A stretch of 64,000 nt of DNA from Sclerodactyla briareus (Eukaryota > Echinodermata > Holothuroidea > Dendrochirotida > Sclerodactylidae): assembly GCA_026419785.1 (NCBI GenBank), contig JAODTK010003332.1, forward strand, positions 248,001 through 312,000, read 5' to 3'. The notes under the pieces are model-generated. The model was not told where the DNA came from, made no database searches, and was given only the letters and a program-made list of their open reading frames with translations. The translations under genes and the position numbers were made by a program. Of the stretch, positions 60,683-64,000 are shown piece after piece; positions within the stretch are counted from its first letter, which is position 1, and each line of letters begins with the position of its first letter.

Positions 60683-61690
60683 TTCTATATTCGAGTGGCC
60701 CAACTAAAAAGTCATAGCCACATATTCTCCACAAAATTGAAAAACAATGTTCAAAATGTGAGTGAATTTCACGTGCGGAAACACTTTAGGGCCATTTTTC
60801 ATTTTTGGCATATTTTACCCTCTTTTTAAAAAATATTTTATGATTGCAATGACTGACATGGTCATTTCACACACCCTAGATAGTCACATGACACAAACGT
60901 TTCTTCTCAAGAGAATATCAGTGCGAAGTATCCAGCAGTGTCAATTGTCAGGGGGAAAACCATTTCTGGGGAAATATTTTCATTTTTCGTATATTTTATA
61001 AAATGTTTGATGATTGCAAGCCTGAACATAGTCCGAAACAATTTCACACAAGCCTAATAGTCCAGTGACACTAGTTTCTAAAGAATCCCATGCAAACCGG
61101 GTTAGCGCTTCTTGGGGCCGATCGGGTCTAGACACCTTTTTTGACAGTTTGGACCCCCAAATCTATAAAATGTGTGCCACCAAATGGTCCAAAAAGGAGG
61201 GAAAATCTACACTTCTTCCATAAAGACATTGCTTTGCTCTGTCGATTTATGGGCTAAAATCTCATTATTGGACCCACAATTTTTAGAGCCAGCGCATAAC
61301 CCGATGTCAAAGTATCACAACATGTTAAATTCAGGAGGAAAAAAAAATTCTGGGGAAATGTTCATTTTCCGGATATTCTATATCTCATTATTGCAATTTG
61401 CCTAAACATTGTCAAGTTGCACACAAACCTATATACTAGTCATCACAACGAATGTCTTCCCCCAAAATCCGGCAGATATCATCAACATTATGAATTTATA
61501 GGAGGAAAATCACATGTTGGGAACATTTTTCATGCTTCCGTAAATTTCCTCCCAGATATTTCATGATTGCAATGCATGCCCAAAACCATTTCTTTCTCCC
61601 AACAATAGGCCAAAACAATTAAATTCACATTTGGGGTGACATTTTCTCACTATTTCTCAAATGATTGAAAAATAGGGGAGATTCGGGGGA

Positions 61691-64000
61691 ACTTTCAGGT
61701 ATGTTTTAAGTCTAGTCGTCCGTCATTTTTGCTAGGTCTAACTTACTCGTTGTGTGCGTCTCCTACACTTAGGCCTAGGCCTAGTCAACGGCATCAAGTA
61801 CAACTCGAACTTCCAAGTAGCCTCCGTCGAGTGTGTCTGCGTCTCGATTCAATCGCAAGATATGGCCCATCGCATCTTTTTCTCAAGTACGAGGACGAAC
61901 ACTACTCATTGTCTGACGTATCTCGATTTTGTAGAAACATATACCACCAATGGGAGGTGAATTGTCTTTCCAGCGCCTTTCGTTATTTATCTAGGCTAGT
62001 CGATACTGTGCTATAAGTAAGCTCCACGAGCACTAGCACTGTGCAAGCTCACATTGGCAAGGCTAGGTAACAAGACGTTAAGCTGCCCTTTTTTCTAAGA
62101 GAGGTTGTGGAAAACTGGACCACGGAATTTGTAGGAATAGGTTTAAAGTGGAAGATAAACATGCTTTTTCCACAGTCATTGCTGCTAGCCAATCTGATGG
62201 ATGAAACAATGACCTTATGTTGCCAATGGTTTGTCCGAGATGTAACAACACCCGTATATATAGTTTGATTACCCAGCATACACCCAATATGCATCTCGAA
62301 ACAAATATATACGCCCGCCAGCAGGGCAGACTCATTTACATGTGACCATGGGGCAAAGTTTAAAGGCCATAGTCATGTCAATAACTCGACTTTGTACTAC
62401 CCTTATTGCATTTGGAAGCCAACCTCTTACCAAATTTCAGTTTATCCGAGTGAACAAAAAGTCGCAATCAAGCTATTGCAAATTCGCCCTGTGACATCAG
62501 GGGGGAACCCAGAGAATATCCTTTAGAACCCTGGAACAAACAAACTATTGATGGAGTTAAGAGGAATCCCATCAATCGTTCACGAATACACGAATGTCTC
62601 TTCATTTCTAGGAACCTATTCTCATATTTTTTTTTGTATCAGGCGCAAAAAACAATTTACTAGAGTCCTATGGGCTACCTTTGAATCAATTTCTCCAGTG
62701 ATATGTCCTCAGGGCTTCAGACCCTCTATCCCATGATGCCATTCCCTCCACATCGAAAGATTCACCAACCCAGATGAGAGGGTTGCCATTTCAGGTAATC
62801 CAGATGTTAGAACCTTCCAATTTGGGTCAGGTTTTACACCCAGTAATATTTGTAGAGGAAATCTGTTATAACACATTGTCCTTTAACTACATTATGTAGA
62901 CAAATGCAACCACATTCAATGACCACTAGTCCAGTACAATCAATTATTATTTAATTATCGTGTGAACATTCAGATCCAGGGTACTCAACGGGGGTTCCAC
63001 TAAGCCGTGGACCTATTTGGGAGCGCAGCCAATGCACTACTCACTATCTCCCTGCAGGGATAACAGCCTGCTTCCGTCAGAGTGCAGCAATAAAAAGTCC
63101 TCAATAGATGTGTCGAGTGAAACTATATGATTCACTGTATTAAGTCATTTGAGGAGTAAGGGGTAGTCCTACATTTAGCTGACTATTCAAGATTGGGTCT
63201 AGAGGAAATGTTCTCGAAACATCTAACTCCTCATCCCCCATTCTTCCATGAGTTGCTAGATAGTTTTTTAGGATAGTTTGTTAATTCTTCTGAATATAAC
63301 CTCCCTCGCACAATGCGATTTTTCACACTTCATACTGCACCCACATCTGCCTGCATCGATGGAATCCTAGCTAACGCATAGTTGTTATCACATCAACATT
63401 ATTTTCTTTTAACCTATGCCAATTATTTTTCTGCTGTAGCCTACAATACATTTGTAGTTTTCACTTCTCACTCTGCTGGTTAGTATAATGGCTCAGTGTT
63501 CGTAGAGACCACTAGCTTCCAGCCTTCAACATGGAGAGTGGGGTGAAGTCTAACCCATAGCTGTCGATGAGATATGCAACTCTGTGGATTGTCCCCTTGT
63601 TGACAGTTTTTTAGCCAATACCTGAAACACTAAAATCTAGAGAACTATGAGTACCACCATACATTGGATTGAATCCAAGAATTAGAATCCGAATTTCTAC
63701 GAAACTGAATTCCTGTTGACCAGGGTTGCCTCGAGATATTGCTTGTCATTTTCATCATTATTTACTGTCGTGTAACACCGTCTTTGATGATTAGGCGAAA
63801 CAGAGCATTCCATGTCAAAAGTCCCAGAAGTTATTGCTTTTTGGTTACAGATTGCGAGAAGCTTACGAGAGCAAATTACAGTGGTACATTGTTTACTAGC
63901 ATGGTTTCCTTCCTCCACAGCCAATCATTCAATACCGTCGTGAACGTGTGGAACCGCACGGATCCGTTTTCTGTGACCACATTTTAGGCCTCGAAGGCCA
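61691..64000. other. Stretch with one weak exon-like frame, otherwise nothing recognised
   Basis: TAGGCCTAGGCCTA at about 61771 is the longest run of that motif in the window. The frame 61729-62016 is discussed as a weak exon candidate (FLKYEDEHYSLSDVSRF). No other gene or element was identified to the end of the window. Confidence 0.35.

Larger units (their letters stand above)
59765..61690 (+). repeat. Head, GT microsatellite and satellite of about 170-190 bp monomers (copy B)
   Basis: The head (59790-59910) with GGTTGCCATAGCAAAC and GGGGTACCC blocks is followed by an irregular GT tract (59925-59985). Then comes a diverged tandem array. Monomer landmarks are GGCTGAATGATTTCAAAC (60224), AGACTGAATGATTCCAAAT (60403), TTATGATTGCAATGACTG (60838), TGATGATTGCAAGCCTG (61008), TCATTATTGCAATTTGCC (61385) and TCATGATTGCAATGCATG (61562). 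Spacings are near 170-180 or twice that. Most monomers carry a GGGGAAA or GGAGGAAAA word and an ACACA--CCTA-ATAGTC word. The array is interrupted by an AT tract at 60604-60682. The head and first monomer match 1480-1084 in reverse. Confidence 0.75.

Noticed and set aside
63478..63540. tRNA-like GGTTAGTATAATGG start
   Set aside because: No B box or cloverleaf follows within the needed distance.

Overview
The window looks like non-coding genomic DNA of an animal, most likely a marine invertebrate and probably a deuterostome such as an echinoderm, hemichordate or amphioxus. This rests on several things: no tightly packed long open frames, decayed LINE reverse transcriptases, PIF/Harbinger-type and foldback elements, many simple repeats, repeats rich in TGACCT motifs, and a striking excess of the palindrome TAGGCCTA. 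The species cannot be fixed from sequence alone. I see no intact protein-coding gene. The longest open frames, about 100 to 170 codons, are fragments of decayed elements, by-products of tandem repeats, or unrecognised.

Layout. 1-10.9 kb: low-complexity DNA, one copy of a microsatellite-bearing dispersed repeat (1.08-1.48 kb), a retroposon-like 3' tail (2.1-2.3 kb), two oppositely oriented copies of a foldback MITE (5.07-5.24 and 7.95-8.12 kb) and a LINE ORF2 C-terminus (5.6-5.95 kb). 10.98-12.14 kb: a broken intronless rhodopsin-class GPCR on the minus strand, the only non-transposon gene relic I recognise. 13.2-19.1 kb: a GT-microsatellite element, then a 40-bp minisatellite in two blocks with a LINE reverse-transcriptase relic (15.4-16.8 kb) between them. 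23.1-28.1 kb: a LINE 3' end with a (TAA)n tail, and a 1.36-kb Harbinger-like element with a TAA target duplication and a transposase remnant. 31-37 kb: TGACCT-rich diverged repeats with CA/GT microsatellites and a second kind of foldback element. 37.9-44.9 kb: four exact 43-bp repeats, another LINE 3' end, a 1.1-kb dispersed element (43.2-44.3 kb) and two LINE fragments pointing in opposite directions. 47-52.9 kb: simple repeats, a tRNA-derived SINE, a LINE endonuclease/RT relic, and an inverted copy of the 1.1-kb element. 54-61.7 kb: more diverged repeats, a 42-bp minisatellite split by a 393-bp MITE with a clean TTA duplication, and a large element made of a conserved head, a GT microsatellite and a diverged satellite of about 170-190 bp monomers.

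No operons, rRNA genes, CRISPR arrays or complete tRNA genes were seen. The history of the window is repeated insertion and decay of at least six LINE fragments, two PIF/Harbinger-like elements, two kinds of foldback MITE and several unclassified dispersed repeats. The most noteworthy point is a shared head-microsatellite-tandem-monomer architecture at several loci.
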